This document shows positions 12,955-25,018 of a stretch of 64,000 bases of DNA, one piece after another (position 1 is the first letter of the stretch; each line of letters starts with the position of its first letter). The translations under genes were made by a program, and so were the position numbers. The stretch covers positions 25,961,221-26,025,220 of the forward strand of contig OX359282.1 in assembly GCA_947179155.2 (NCBI GenBank), in the 5' to 3' direction. Below the pieces are notes generated by a model. That model worked only from the letters and a program-made list of their open reading frames with translations. It was not told the DNA's origin and made no database searches. This stretch comes from Hedera helix. Its lineage: Eukaryota > Streptophyta > Magnoliopsida > Apiales > Araliaceae.

Positions 12955-15813
12955 ATGGGAAGAAGTAAGTTTTTTCACATCATATTTCTCTCTATTTATA
13001 TAAATATACGTTGTTAAAACATGATTTGTATGGAATAATATGTGGATGTTGCTATTTGTTCTATTGTTTATTCATTTTGTTGGGGAATTGCTTTTTGATT
13101 ATTTAATTTTTTGTGTCGAAAGAATGTTTTGTATTTTAGGTTGATTTGTATGTATTCATAAAGCATACAATTTGTATGTAATAATCTGTGGATGTTGCTA
13201 TTTGTTCTGTTGTTTATTGCATATTTGTATGGTCCGAAATCAAGCAATTTGAGCATTCATTTTGTTTGAGGAATTGATTTTTGATTATTTTATTATATTT
13301 GTGGAAATGAATGGGTTGTATTATAGGTTGATTTACATTGAAAGAATTTAGAGATTGTCTTTTTCTGGGCAATTCAGTTACATTAAGAACAGTTCAATTT
13401 GCTCCGTTATGATAGAATCTTGATCAAAATTTATCCTTTATTTGTTAATATAGGTATTAGATGTTGTCTAGCATATGTGGGCTAGTTTGTTTAATTTCAA
13501 GGGATATTTCTAGAATGACTATGTTTTTACTGGTGTGAATTGACTAATTTTTCATATTCCATATTAGCCTTTTACATCCATGGCCAGAATATGGTTGAAT
13601 TAACGAATCTCTAGTTCATTAAAATTAACTGTCCTGGTTATTGAATGTGTGAAACAGATTTTTTTTTTTTTAATAATTACTTCACTTGGTGGTGTTGACT
13701 GCAGTATCTGTAGGCACTATGGCTGTTTGAGTATATATGAGTTATATATGAAAAGTTACCTTACGGCTTAAAGCTTGCCGAGGTTATAAATTTCTAACAT
13801 TTGATTTTGGTGGTTGACTGGTAATCTCATCAATGTCTTAATATTTGTGTGCAAGTTTTTTTTTCTTTTCAGGATGTGTTGCTTTATTCTAATTGTCCAC
13901 TGAACTATTTCTTTTTCTTTTTGATATCCAAGAACTTATGATTAATTGGTATTATCCATGCAAATCACCGTCTAGTCATACAATGTCATTTCAATTGCAG
14001 TGGAAGTAAGTATATGAGATCTTTCCTTTTGATTTTACTTTCCAGGACCTGCAAGGTGTTATCGCCAGATTAAGAACAAACCCTACCCGAAATCCCGCTA
14101 CTGCCGTGGTGTGCCTGATCCAAAAATCAGGATTTATGATGTTGGGATGAAGAAAAAGGGGGTTGATGAATTTCCTTTCTGCGTTCATTTGGTCAGCTGG
14201 GAGAAGGAGAATGTCTCCAGTGAGGCACTTGAAGCTGCACGTATCGCGTGCAATAAATACATGACCAAATTTGCCGGAAAGGATGCTTTTCATCTCAGGG
14301 TCAGGGTTCATCCGTTCCATGTACTTCGCATTAACAAAATGCTTTCATGTGCTGGGGCGGATAGGCTCCAGACAGGCATGAGGGGGGCTTTCGGTAAGCC
14401 CCTGGGTACATGCGCTCGTGTGAGTATCGGGCAGGTTCTCCTTTCTGTCCGTTGCAAAGACTCAAACAGCAACAATGCCCAGGAGGCCCTGCGTCGTGCA
14501 AAGTTTAAGTTCCCTGGTCGTCAGAAGATTATTGTTAGCAGGAAGTGGTATGTATATTGATATTTTCACAATCCGTAATGGCTAAAGTACTAATTGTACC
14601 CCTTACCTTTGAAATAGTATTTCTTTCATAAATGGTTTAGAAGGAGCTCATACGATGAGCCCACAAGAGAAACAAACTACAAACATAAATTCTTATATAT
14701 TTCCTTCTACCCCAATTTTCGTTTTCTGTTTCTTATGTATATGTTATCATCTTGGCCATGTTTATAAAATTTGATGTTATTGGCCTCTCCATCTCTTTGT
14801 AGCATCTCACTACCCACTTCCCATGCCCACTATGTTTGTAAGTTTGGTGAGAAAAGAAAAGAAAGGAATTTAAATTTTTGAGAGAAAAGAGGCTGAAGGA
14901 AAGGAGATTTACTTTCTTTCCTTGTGTTAGTGAGTTTTGGAAGAAAATTTTAACTTAAAAGAACATATTACTGTTTTACCCTTATGAGTTTACATTTTAG
15001 AAATTTTATAAGGATAGTTTTGGTATTTTAGTATGTCATCCAAGTAAGTAAATTTCCTTCCAAATCTTTCCAACTTTGGGAGGAAATTTTGAAAAAATCT
15101 CCCTCCTTTTTCTTTCCCTATTTTTTTTTAATCTCCTTCCTAAATTTCCTTCCTTCTCCTTTCCTTTCCTTTCCTTTCTCTCCTCATTAAAACTCACAAA
15201 CACAGTGGAGAGAAAAATAGAAGATCTACGTAATCTATCATGCATTTATATAATTATGTACACTGGAACATGGCATGTGTATAAAAGGATGCTGTATAAC
15301 AATTTTGATGCACTATTGCAGGGGATTTACAAAATTCAACCGTACTGATTATCTCAGGTGGAAAGCAGAAAACCGCATCATGCCAGATGGTGTCAACGCT
15401 AAGGTTTGTCTTTACCTCTCTAACTAGATAGGTTTCTTGTTTTTTCGGCTATTGCATTTACGCATGTCGAGTTTAGTTGATTCAGTTGGTCTATAACATT
15501 TTATAACACGTTCTATATGCTAATTTACTTCTCCAACTTGATAAATTTCTTGTCTTTTAAACAACCGCATTAGCACATGTTGAGTTTTGTCTATTCAGTT
15601 CGTCTAGTTACATTTTATAACACACTGTATATGCTAATCTAGCTGTCTCATCATCTATTGGTGGTTGAGTTGGCATGTTGTCCTCTGATTTGGATGTATA
15701 GACCTGGTGTAAAGCACTTCTGATTGATTTTCTGATTTTTGCAGCTTCTTGGGTGCCACGGACCTTTAGCAAACCGCCAGTCTGGAAGAGCATTTTTGAC
15801 TGCAACTACTTAG
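12955..15813 (+). CDS. RPL10: 60S ribosomal protein L10 (uL16, QM protein), complete, four exons
   Basis: Component of the large cytosolic ribosomal subunit, placed near the peptidyl-transferase centre and needed for subunit joining; in Arabidopsis an L10 paralogue is a target of the NIK1 immune receptor kinase. Exons: 12955-12964 (ATG GGA AGA A, donor GTAAGT), 14046-14547, 15322-15403 and 15745-15813 (TAG at 15811-15813). Total 663 nt, 220 residues, the usual plant length, with every junction GT-AG and in phase. Seen: MGRRPARCYRQIKNKPYPKS start, the conserved SRYCRGVPDPKIRIYD block, the MLSCAGADRLQTGMRGAFGK loop that reaches into the ribosome core, and a C-terminus ending AFLTATT. The very short first exon (three codons plus one base) is typical of plant L10 genes. 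No defects seen. Confidence 0.97.
14828..15207. mobile_element. MITE-like element in RPL10 intron 2
   Basis: Terminal inverted repeats CACTATGTTTGTAAGTTT (left) and the complement of CACTGTGTTTGTGAGTTT (right), each followed inward by GAGAAAAGAAAAG-type purine runs; the right arm is accordingly TTTCCTTTCC-rich. This explains the long pyrimidine tract and the chance ORFs here. No clear target duplication found. Confidence 0.5.
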
Positions 15814-17194
15814 GACATCCCGTTGATGAAATATTTTGAATATCAGACCACTTTTGTAGTCTGTTTTTTTTTTAATTGACTGTGATCTCTTGGATTTTAG
15901 ACTCTTGGCTACTATTGGAGATGTTTATGGGGGAATTTATTGTTAAGTTGTTTGCTCAATCTACCTATGTTTATTGAAACATGCCTCCGTGCTACAAAAT
16001 GAGGTTAAAAATGTGTGCTTTTTAAAGATATATTTTTCTTTGCTCTTTTGGCAATCGAATGAATGGTATTCTAGATTGTCTGCACCGTATTCTGGGTTAT
16101 CACCAGATGTATGTTTGTTCCAATGTTACTTGGAATGATGGTTTGATATAGCATGTGAAACAAAATTGTGAACAAAAAAATTTACTTCTTGTTTTTCATA
16201 CGGTAGGAGTATGAAATACATTTATTTGGTTCGTACCTACGGTAGAAATAGTGTTTTTTAAAGAGAAATTATTGATAAAATTAGGTGAGATATAGTTGTT
16301 GAGTTTTTATTAAAACTAGTTGAGTTATAATTAAAATTAATTGAGTTGGTTGTAAGTGTAGTACTGTTAAATTACTAAGTGCAATTTTAATGAGATTACG
16401 TTATGTTGTTGCTGGCGTTTAGCTGGCTACGTAACGTAAAGAAGTGGTTGTGTTGAGATATCAACTCGTTTAGATCTCCAAGGTCACTGCTCCTATAATA
16501 AGACGCGAATGGTGATCTTAAGAATATCGAAGGTTGTGTATTGGTAAAATTTTGTCATAACTAGTAGAAATAACGAAGGCAGGAGAGGAGGTAAACTAAT
16601 AATATAAAAAAGCGCGACTCTTTTTGCGAAATAAGGAGTAGTAATAATAAATAAATAAAATATGAGAATTATTATTTTTATAAGTAAAAATTGAAATTTT
16701 TATAATGTCTTTCTTATATACGTGTGAGACTTATTTTACTATTTATATGAGAGATTTTTTAGAACTATTATTTTTGTTTATAAAAATATCAGTTCTCTAA
16801 AATACTTATATTTACATATTAATTTATCAAATAGTAATATTATCAATAAATAAATATGTATATGTATGTACTAACTTATAAAATAATAATAATAATTAAC
16901 AATAATGTATTCGTACATGAAAAATTATCAAAAAATAATAATATTTGAATATGTTATTATATGTTTGGTAGTATATTAGCACTTAAACTTATCTGCCCCT
17001 CGACCTTATCTGATAAAGATAGAGGTAAAGCTGAAGAGTAAAGTAGATGATGCATTATATCAAAACAATAAGTAAATACAATAATATAAGATAGAATCAT
17101 CGATTTTATTAAATGCTAAATACATAACATATATCAGTTGAAGTAACCTAAAAAAATGTTAAGTACAAATAACTTTATACTAAGACTGATCGAT
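15814..17194. other. RPL10 3' region and intergenic DNA
   Basis: 15814 to about 16060 is presumably the RPL10 3' UTR (T-rich, no canonical AATAAA in a convincing place). Beyond it the DNA is AT-rich with no gene recognised. 16960-17194 may be the decayed 3' end of the Tat-type element that starts at 17195. Confidence 0.4.
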
Positions 17195-17770
17195 AACTAG
17201 TAATATTGCCATTGTCGAAACCGAACAGTATGTCATGTGTTAGAGATAAAGTTTTCATCCATTGTTTGAAGCTTATAGGTTCTAGGGATGCCGAAGTACA
17301 TTATTTGAGACCATGGCCATTGGGATGCCGAAACAATAAATACCTATTATTTGAAGAATTGAAGGCAAATCTCTTCGGTAATGCGAGTTAAGAGCTTGGC
17401 TGCTACTCATTTAGTGAAACAAGCGATTGTCATAATCATAAATTTCAATTGTCCTCTTCCTTGTGGTAATAGTCATAACAAGTCAATTCTCCAAATGGTG
17501 AAGGCGATTGGTGATCGAATTAGAGTGAGCTCTTTAAGGGATTGATGCAAAACTGAGGTGAAGTGCTGACATTTATGACAATTTTTTTGATGAAGTCTTT
17601 AACATCTTAATTTATGGTGGACCAGTAATAACCCTGTCGAAAGACCTTATGTGCAAGCGTTTTTGCTCCAACGTGGTCTCCATAAAATACCTTTGTACAC
17701 CTCTCGAATGGCGTAATTGGCATCTCTTGGGCCCATACAAAGGAGAAAAGGAGAGGAATAAGATCTTTTA
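17195..17770 (-). pseudogene. Tat-type Ty3/gypsy integrase fragment (part 4 of a split pol)
   Basis: Reading the minus strand from 17770 down gives the integrase zinc-binding region (REVYKG, then KCQ-like KNCHKCQHFTS), the linker to the core, GRGQLKF and an ITEEICLQF region, with stops and frameshifts. The first core aspartate (IDYF in relatives) is lost: TIACFTK is seen. It continues directly from the 35781 fragment once the solo LTR 17771-35780 is removed: the shared TTTTA/TTTTG flank is the target duplication and the frame carries over. Dead copy. Confidence 0.75.
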
Positions 17771-19849
17771 TGTGATGCCCCCAAATCTGGGCCTACATAG
17801 CCCAATTTGAGACGCTATAAAATACACGATAACTAATACAAACAGTACATAGAACAAAAATATAGAACTCAATAATACACAACTAAATCTTCACTATTAT
17901 TGTCACACTATATACAACTTGTGAAGACTACTACAGTTATCTCTCGGACCTTACTCCATTTTCCGGCTATATCCTGCTATTCTCTCATTTCCTGAAGAGC
18001 AATAGAACAAAAAAGAAAGGGTAAGCTCAAATAGTTTAGTAAGAAATATCATGACTAAGATAACAATGAGTAAATTTTCATTAGCCTTCTACAGTTGAGT
18101 TCTTGATAGATTACAATAAACAACAAGTTTTAGATCAATAATAGCAGCGAAATGAGCAATCCCTTCGAAGAATCATGTAGACTATGATGTTTACTAGCTT
18201 CTTTTTTCATAAAAATATCATCAACTTTTATTGTCTGAAACCCCACTGGTCATGATTATGTAAATTCACAGTTCCTGATCATAATCATGTACGTCAACAA
18301 ATCATCTTTACACTACGGGCCAAAGATATTTAAATATAACACTAATGGTCATGATCATACCAGTCTATAACATTTGGTCATAATCATACCAATAACAGTT
18401 CTTCTTTGTCCCAGGCCAAATAGAATATTCACCACGTGTCCTAAAAGACACACAACAATTATATCGCATTTATCTTATCATCTGTACCCTAAGCTACAGA
18501 TATTTACAACAACTTGATTCTTGATGATTAAAATAATAACAAAGATATAAATGATGAATATAATAACATGATACTTTGTCTTGAGTCAAATAATGTCCAA
18601 ATTATCAACATGACGTGGACTAAAATTCAAGAATGATATTCAAGATCTACAGTTCAGAATATCGGTTAAAGTTCAATAGAAAGATTTAGAAAAATAAGAA
18701 GGTTCAATTGAAATGATATTATACGAATGTTCAATTGAAATGATATTAGATGAAGCGCAAACTATTAAGGAACATATAATTATTTCAGAAAATTTTACCA
18801 AATAGTACTTACCATAATAAGTTTAAGAATATGAAAAGAATGATACCCCTTACCTTAACACGTAACTGAATATTGATTTAAATAAAGTTGATCAACCTAT
18901 ATATTTATAATTTAATTAGTAACTATCACATATAATTTCACCGTGTATACCAATTCGTATGAAATCATCAAAAGTGATTTGATAGAATAAACTATAATAA
19001 CTTCAATATATTTTTTGAAAGAAAATAATATTTCAAAATAAAATTTCCAAATAAAGCTTTTCAAAATAAATATTTTAAATGAATATTTATAAACACCGTG
19101 TGATGTGTGTGGTTGCTTATATAACTTTTATAAAAAAAGCCTTACTTGAACAATACTCGTACACTTACAGATCTTCACAAATACTCAAGATGACTTTAGC
19201 ACACTCAAAGAGAACTTACACAAAGTAATATTTAGAGAATGAAAGAAAGAATAAGAAAAGAAGTTTCTATGAAAAATTCTTAAATGAAGGCCTCTATTTA
19301 TAACCAAAAATCTTATCATAAACTAAGATTTCCTAATTTAATTTAAACCGTATATTTCAAGATAATGTTTAATCCATGCCACTCATTTCATCTTTTAACA
19401 TTTCTTTAATTTAAACCATTAATTTAAATATCATCTTTAATCTACACCGTTTATTTGAAATTCTATAATTATTACATTATCTTTAATCTATACCATTTAT
19501 TTCAGATTTCCTTTAATCTATATCATTAAATTAACCTTATATATAAAACAACTAACTTTATATAAATCAATTAACTTTATATATAAAACAAACAACTTTA
19601 TATAATATATCATAATAAAATAATTTACTTTACATAATTTATATAAAGTAAATAACTGTATATAATTTATTATAATAAAAATAAATAACTTTAAATAATT
19701 TATTATAATAAAAATAAATAACTTTATTAATTCAATTATTCAACAATAATTCATAATTTTTCATTATTATGATTAATTGTTATAAATGCAGTGTAATTGT
19801 CTTTCTAAGTTAGATACTCACAATACAAGCAGAAAAATCAACTAATAAT
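17771..19849 (-). mobile_element. older Tekay-family solo LTR, first part
   Basis: Starts TGTGATGCCCCCAAATCTGGGCC, the reverse of the family LTR 3' end, and follows the same order of blocks as the LTRs at 21855 and 28572, but is clearly more diverged. Interrupted at 19849 by the Athila-type element and resumes at 35135. Left target site TTTTA (17766-17770), right TTTTG (35781-35785). Joined length about 2.73 kb. No internal domain, so a solo LTR of an older insertion. It lacks the well-formed 70-bp minisatellite of the younger copies. Confidence 0.8.
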
Positions 19850-20483
19850 TGATAAGTAGATTTTATTTCTATTTATTATGTATTTTTATGCTTAATTATT
19901 TGTGAGTTTTTAAGTATTTTTAGTGTTTTAGGTAATTTATTTAATTTAATTTAATTTATATTATTTTTATGTATTATTATTATTTTTAGTATTTTTATAT
20001 TATTTTTATTTATTTTTAATTAATGTATATTTTGTTTGGTAGGAAAAATGAGCTGAATGGCAATTTGGTAAATAAGGGAAAGTAGCTGACCGGTGGCAAT
20101 TTTGTAATATTAGTAGCAGAGCAAGCCAATGCGCCATGCGCGCGGTATAAGCACGTTAGTCACACGAAAAGAACGAAATGGCGTCACGTGAAGGATGGAC
20201 GACAGTAGCTTCCGCGCAATGCGCGGGCAAGGAGAGAAAAAGAATCGCGCCATGCACGGTCTGGGCTGAGGCGGCTGGCGAGAGTTGACCGGGTCAGCTG
20301 AGCAAAGGGCGTGTTTGGCTTGCACATTAATTGTTCCAGAACAAAATTTTCGCGATTTAAAACATTAATTTGATTTCAAATTGAATTTTTTTTCCACTAA
20401 TACTTAAGATTATTATTGTACTTCTAAAAATACATTATGAGAGCACATTAACAGAGAGAAGCAGATTATTAGATACAATTAAG

Positions 20484-20524
<41 letters not shown>

Positions 20525-21232
20525 GTTTTTCATATATTTTTTTTATTATGTTTGACTAATTTTCTTATTCAGTTCTAGGGAATTTCAAACTCGATTATAA
20601 TTAATGGTTAAATCAATTCAGTAATATTATTTATTTTTTCTTATATGAAATTATTTATGATAATCTGTTTTAATTGTTTATTTGATATTGGGTTTGATTG
20701 ATTTAATTTTGGTCTGTTGTGTTAATCAAATTATTACCAATTGCAAGATTTAGAAATTATATTACGTGTAATTGATATTGTTCTTAATTGTTGGTAGTGA
20801 ATAATGATAGATGATTATGGTCAAACTTTTGTTTATTACTATGATTATCATGATATAAGTTAAACAATCCGAATTTATAAGATTGTTGCTTAGAATAATC
20901 TAATTTTTTTATAATTAATGCTTCAATTATATTAAATTTAGAGAGCTTGTTGTTACCTAGGGTTATTAGTTTCATCGAATGATAGAAATATATTTTGATT
21001 GATTGAATTATTAATTGTAAGGGTGAGATTGAACCAAAGAACTGACGTTTTTAATCTTATTAATTTACTTTTATTTATTTAGCTAATTATAATTAATTCA
21101 AAACCCCAGTTTTAGTTTACATTGCATAAAATTAAATTAATAATTCTCTGTGGGATCGACCCTTATTTGCTATTATACTGAGTTTGTGATTGAAAGTGAA
21201 AATTAATTTTGGAGTGCTAACGACAGCTACCA
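19850..21232 (+). repeat. Athila-type LTR, complete, 1383 bp
   Basis: TG...CA ends. Has a GC-rich block at 20105-20330 (GCGCCATGCGCGCGG), a (CT)n tract at 20487-20522 and the conserved end CTCTGTGGGATCGACCCTTA...GAGTGCTAACGACAGCTACCA. Confidence 0.8.
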
Positions 21233-21237
21233 AATTT

Positions 21238-21255
21238 TGGCGCCGTTGCCGGGGA
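21238..21255 (+). other. primer binding site, Athila type (tRNA-Asp-like)
   Basis: TGGCGCCGTTGCCGGGGA lies 5 bp after the LTR end. This is the usual Athila/Tat primer site, complementary to a tRNA 3' end (tRNA-Asp in described elements). Confidence 0.75.
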
Positions 21256-21349
21256 ACAAAACAAAACAAGCTTTGCTATCTGAAATTTTTCTTAATTTTA
21301 ATCTAACAAAACTAGCTCTTCATTAGATTTTAACCATTATACAACCTAG

Positions 21350-21849
21350 AACAAGCTCTCTAAATTTAATATAATGAAATCATTAATCACAAGAAAATTA
21401 GATTATTCTAAGCAGCAATCTTATAAACTCGGATTGTTTAACTTATATCATGATAAAAAAATCTTGACCACAATCATCTATCACTATTCACTACCAACAA
21501 TTAGGAACAATATCAATTACACGTAATATAATTCCTAAATCTAGCAATTGATAATAATTTGATCAATTCAACAAGGCAAAATTAAATCAATCAAACCCAA
21601 TATCAAATAAACAATTAAAACAGATTATCATAAATAATTTCATATAAGGAAGAATAAATAATATTACCGAATTGATTTAACCATTAATTGTAATCGGGTT
21701 TGACATCCCCTATAACTGAATAAGAAAATTAGCCGAACATAATAAAAATAATATATGAAAAACTTGAGAGAGAGAGAGAGAGAGAGCTCCTAATTGTATC
21801 TAATAATATGCTCCTCTCTGTTAACGTGCTCTCATAATGTATTTATAGA
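21350..21849 (-). repeat. inverted Athila-type LTR body, part below E1
   Basis: Reverse complement of about 20425-20950 (GAGAGAGAGAG tract, ATTAATTGTAATCGGG, AGATTATTCTAAGCAGCAATC). Similarity stops near 21350; 21256-21349 is leader of the plus-strand element. The other part of this LTR is 31811-32377, beyond the E1 insertion. Confidence 0.7.
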
Positions 21850-21854
21850 AGTAC

Positions 21855-24800
21855 TGTGACGCCCCCAAATCTGGGTCCACACAGCCCAAACTTGAGTCGT
21901 CAAAAGACTACAACAAAATTATTACAACAAAGCACAACGTACAACAATACAGTGTATAATAATACACAACTAAGTCTTCACTATTATTGCCACACTATTT
22001 TACAAAACGTGAAGACTATGATAACTATTCCTCGGACCCTCACTCCATTCCCCGGCTAGACCCTGTTATGTTTTCATCTCCTGTTGAAAAACAATGGAAC
22101 AAAAGAAAGGGTGAGCTCAAATAGCCCAGTAAGAAATATCATGACTAAGATAATGACGAATAAATTATCATTAGCCTTCAACAGTTGAGTTCTTGATAGA
22201 ATACAATAGACTACAAGGTTTATATCAAAAACTGTAGTTAAATTCTTAAACAATGTTCAGATCAATAATAGCAGCGGAATGAACAATCTATTAGAAGAAT
22301 AATACAGACTATAATGTCCACTCGCTTCTCTTTTTCGTAAAAACATCATCAACTTTTATCATCTGAAATACCATTAGTCATGATAATATAAATTCACAGT
22401 TCCTGATCATAATCATGCACATCAACAGTTCATCTTTGCACTACGGGCCAAAGATATTCAATATAGCACCAACGGTCATGATTATACCAGATTCAGCCTT
22501 TGGTCATAATCATACCAAACAACAGTTCATCTTTGCACTACGGGCCAAAGAGAACATTCACCACGTGCCATAAAAGACACCGAGCAGATGTATCGCCTTT
22601 AACCTATTATATCGCCTTTAACCTATCATCTGTTCAACAAATATATCACATCTGTGCCCCCGGCCACAGATATTCACAACAGCTTGATTTTTTTTTGGAT
22701 GATTAGAATGATGTAAATGATGAACAGAAGAAATAGGATAACAATAAGTATCGGAAGTTTACTTTGTACAGATTCAAATAATGTCCAAATTGTCAACATG
22801 ATGTGGAGTGAAATTCAAGATCCACAGTTCAGAATAACGGTTACAATTCAATAGAAAGGTTCACGTAAATAGGAAGGTTCAGTTGAAATAATGAAGTTCA
22901 ACTATTATGGAACATATAATATTTTCAGGAATTATAGAAGCAATAGTTCCATAATAAATTTCGATTTAGGAGTATGAAAGAAAATAATATCCCTTACCGT
23001 AGCAAGTTTGATTAACAAAAGGTGAAGGAAATTAATACAAAGGGTTATTCACCAACAGGCGGCAATCCGCTCCGTAAGGTTATTCCCACAATTTAATAGA
23101 ATTTGAGTACAAAGAGTTATTCACCAAACAGGCGGCAATCCGCTCCGTAAGGTTATTCCCACAATTTAATAGAATTTGAGTACAAAGAGTTATTCACCAA
23201 ACAGGCGGCAATCCGCTCCGTAAGGTTATTCTCAGAGATTAATAATGAATGAATACGAAAGGTTATTCACCAACAGGCGGCAATCCGCTCCGTAAGGTTA
23301 TTCCCACAATTTAATAGAATTTGAGTACAAAGAGTTATTTACCAAACAGGCGGCAATCCGCTCCGTAAGGTTATTCCCACAATTTAATAGAATTTGAGTA
23401 CAAAGAGTTATTCACCAAACAGGCGGCAATCCGCTCCGTAAGGTTATTCTCAGAGATTAATAATGAATGAATACGAAAGGTTATTCACCAACAGGCGGCA
23501 ATCCGCTCCGTAAGGTTATTCCCACAATTTAATACATGGAAATAAAAGGCACGTCTTATGAGTAAGGAAGAAACAATATTATTATCGAGAATCAAATAAT
23601 GATAATCCCTTACCATAGTATGTTTGAATAATGGAAGATGAAAAAGATGGTATCCCTTACCTCAACACGTGACTGGATATTGATTTAAATGAGGTTGATT
23701 AACTTGAACAGTACACGTATACTTATAGATCTTCACAAATACTCAAGATGACTTAAGCACACTTAGAAAGAACTTTCACAAGAAGTATTTAGAGAGAGAA
23801 AGAAAGAACAAGTAAGGAAGTTTATGAAAAATCCTTAAGTTAAGGCTTCTATTTATAGCCAAAAATCTTATCATTCATTTAATCTAAACCATTCATTTAA
23901 AGATCATCTTTTAATCTACACCATCCATTTCAAATATTATATTATCTTTAATCTACACCATTCATTTCATATCACCTAATAATCACCTAACTTTATATTA
24001 TAAACAAATCAATTTAATTATTCAACAATAATTCACACTTTAATCTACACCATTCATTTCATATCACCTAATAATCACCTAACTTTATATTATAAATAAA
24101 TCAATTCAATTATTCAACAATAATTCACACTTTAATCTACACCATTCATTTCATATCACCTAATAATCACCTAACTTTATATTATAAACAAATAACTTTA
24201 TCAATTCAATTATTATGACTAATTGTTATAAATACAGTATAGTTAGCTCTTAGATATCAAGTCAATAAATTAATGAAATACAACTGTTTAAATAACATCA
24301 TAATAGAGATAACAATAATGTAAAATAAAGCATACGTTACTGTGTAATGACAATTATTGATTCAATAATGTGAATTACTGTGCATATGTTACTGTGACAA
24401 TTATTAGGTTCAATAATTTTAAAAACAGTGCAACAACAATTATTGACTCAATGATATAAAATACAGTGTAATGACAATTATTAAATCAATAATGCAAAAT
24501 ACTGTGTAACAACAATTATTGAATTGATAATATAAAATATTATGCAGTGACAATTATCGATGAAATGATGCGTAACAGTTACGGTGTCAATTATCAGACC
24601 AATAATATGAGACACTATGCAATACCGTGTGTTACTGTAGAGTACCGTGTGCTACAGAAAATACCATAAACTACCGTATGCTACTATTCTTTTATCACCG
24701 GTATTTTAACAGTTCCGTTGACTATTTTTATTTAAAAAGGTTACTTCTGTCGTTTTCTATATCCGACAAATATTCCGTTGTGGGGTCCACCAATAATTTA

Positions 24801-24941
24801 TTATTTCGGCGCCGTCGTACGGCACGAATATTCCCCGACCAAACGAATATTCCCCGACAAAACGAATATCGTCCGACAAAATAAAATTTGCACATAACAT
24901 CCTTAACTTTCAATTTTGTTAATTTAACCACTTACTGTTTC

Positions 24942-24973
<32 letters not shown>

Positions 24974-25018
24974 GAAGAAAAATTAAATTTTGTATTTCAT
25001 AAAATTCGGGGTCTTACA
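21855..25018 (-). repeat. E1 3' LTR (3164 bp)
   Basis: Left LTR of E1 in window coordinates. Contains three internal repeat arrays: seven ~70-bp units (23041-23530), three ~93-bp units (23880-24200) and a degenerate ACAATTATT/AATAATG palindromic array (24280-24640). Short ORFs inside recur in every LTR copy and are not genes. Confidence 0.9.
23041..23530. repeat. LTR minisatellite, seven ~69-74-bp units
   Basis: Units carry CAGGCGGCAATCCGCTCCG and GTTATTCACC. Two subtypes alternate (CCCACAATTTAATAG and CTCAGAGATTAATAATG joints), giving a higher-order pattern. Homologous arrays: 29758-30320 (eight units), 39828-40090 and 51609-51880 (four degenerate units each). Confidence 0.85.

Noticed and set aside
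13991..14320. 109-codon minus-strand ORF
   Set aside because: Shadow of RPL10 exon 2.
15036..15348. ORFs of 69 and 90 codons on opposite strands
   Set aside because: Products of a purine/pyrimidine-rich MITE-like sequence in RPL10 intron 2.
23041..23530. CRISPR-like regularly spaced repeats
   Set aside because: Units are contiguous tandem repeats inside an LTR of a plant retrotransposon; spacers are not unique and there is no cas context.
24627..24931. Paired 85- and 67-codon ORFs, also at 31416-31720, 38612-38976 and 50353-50670
   Set aside because: They recur only because the LTR recurs; opposite-strand overlap and no family resemblance.
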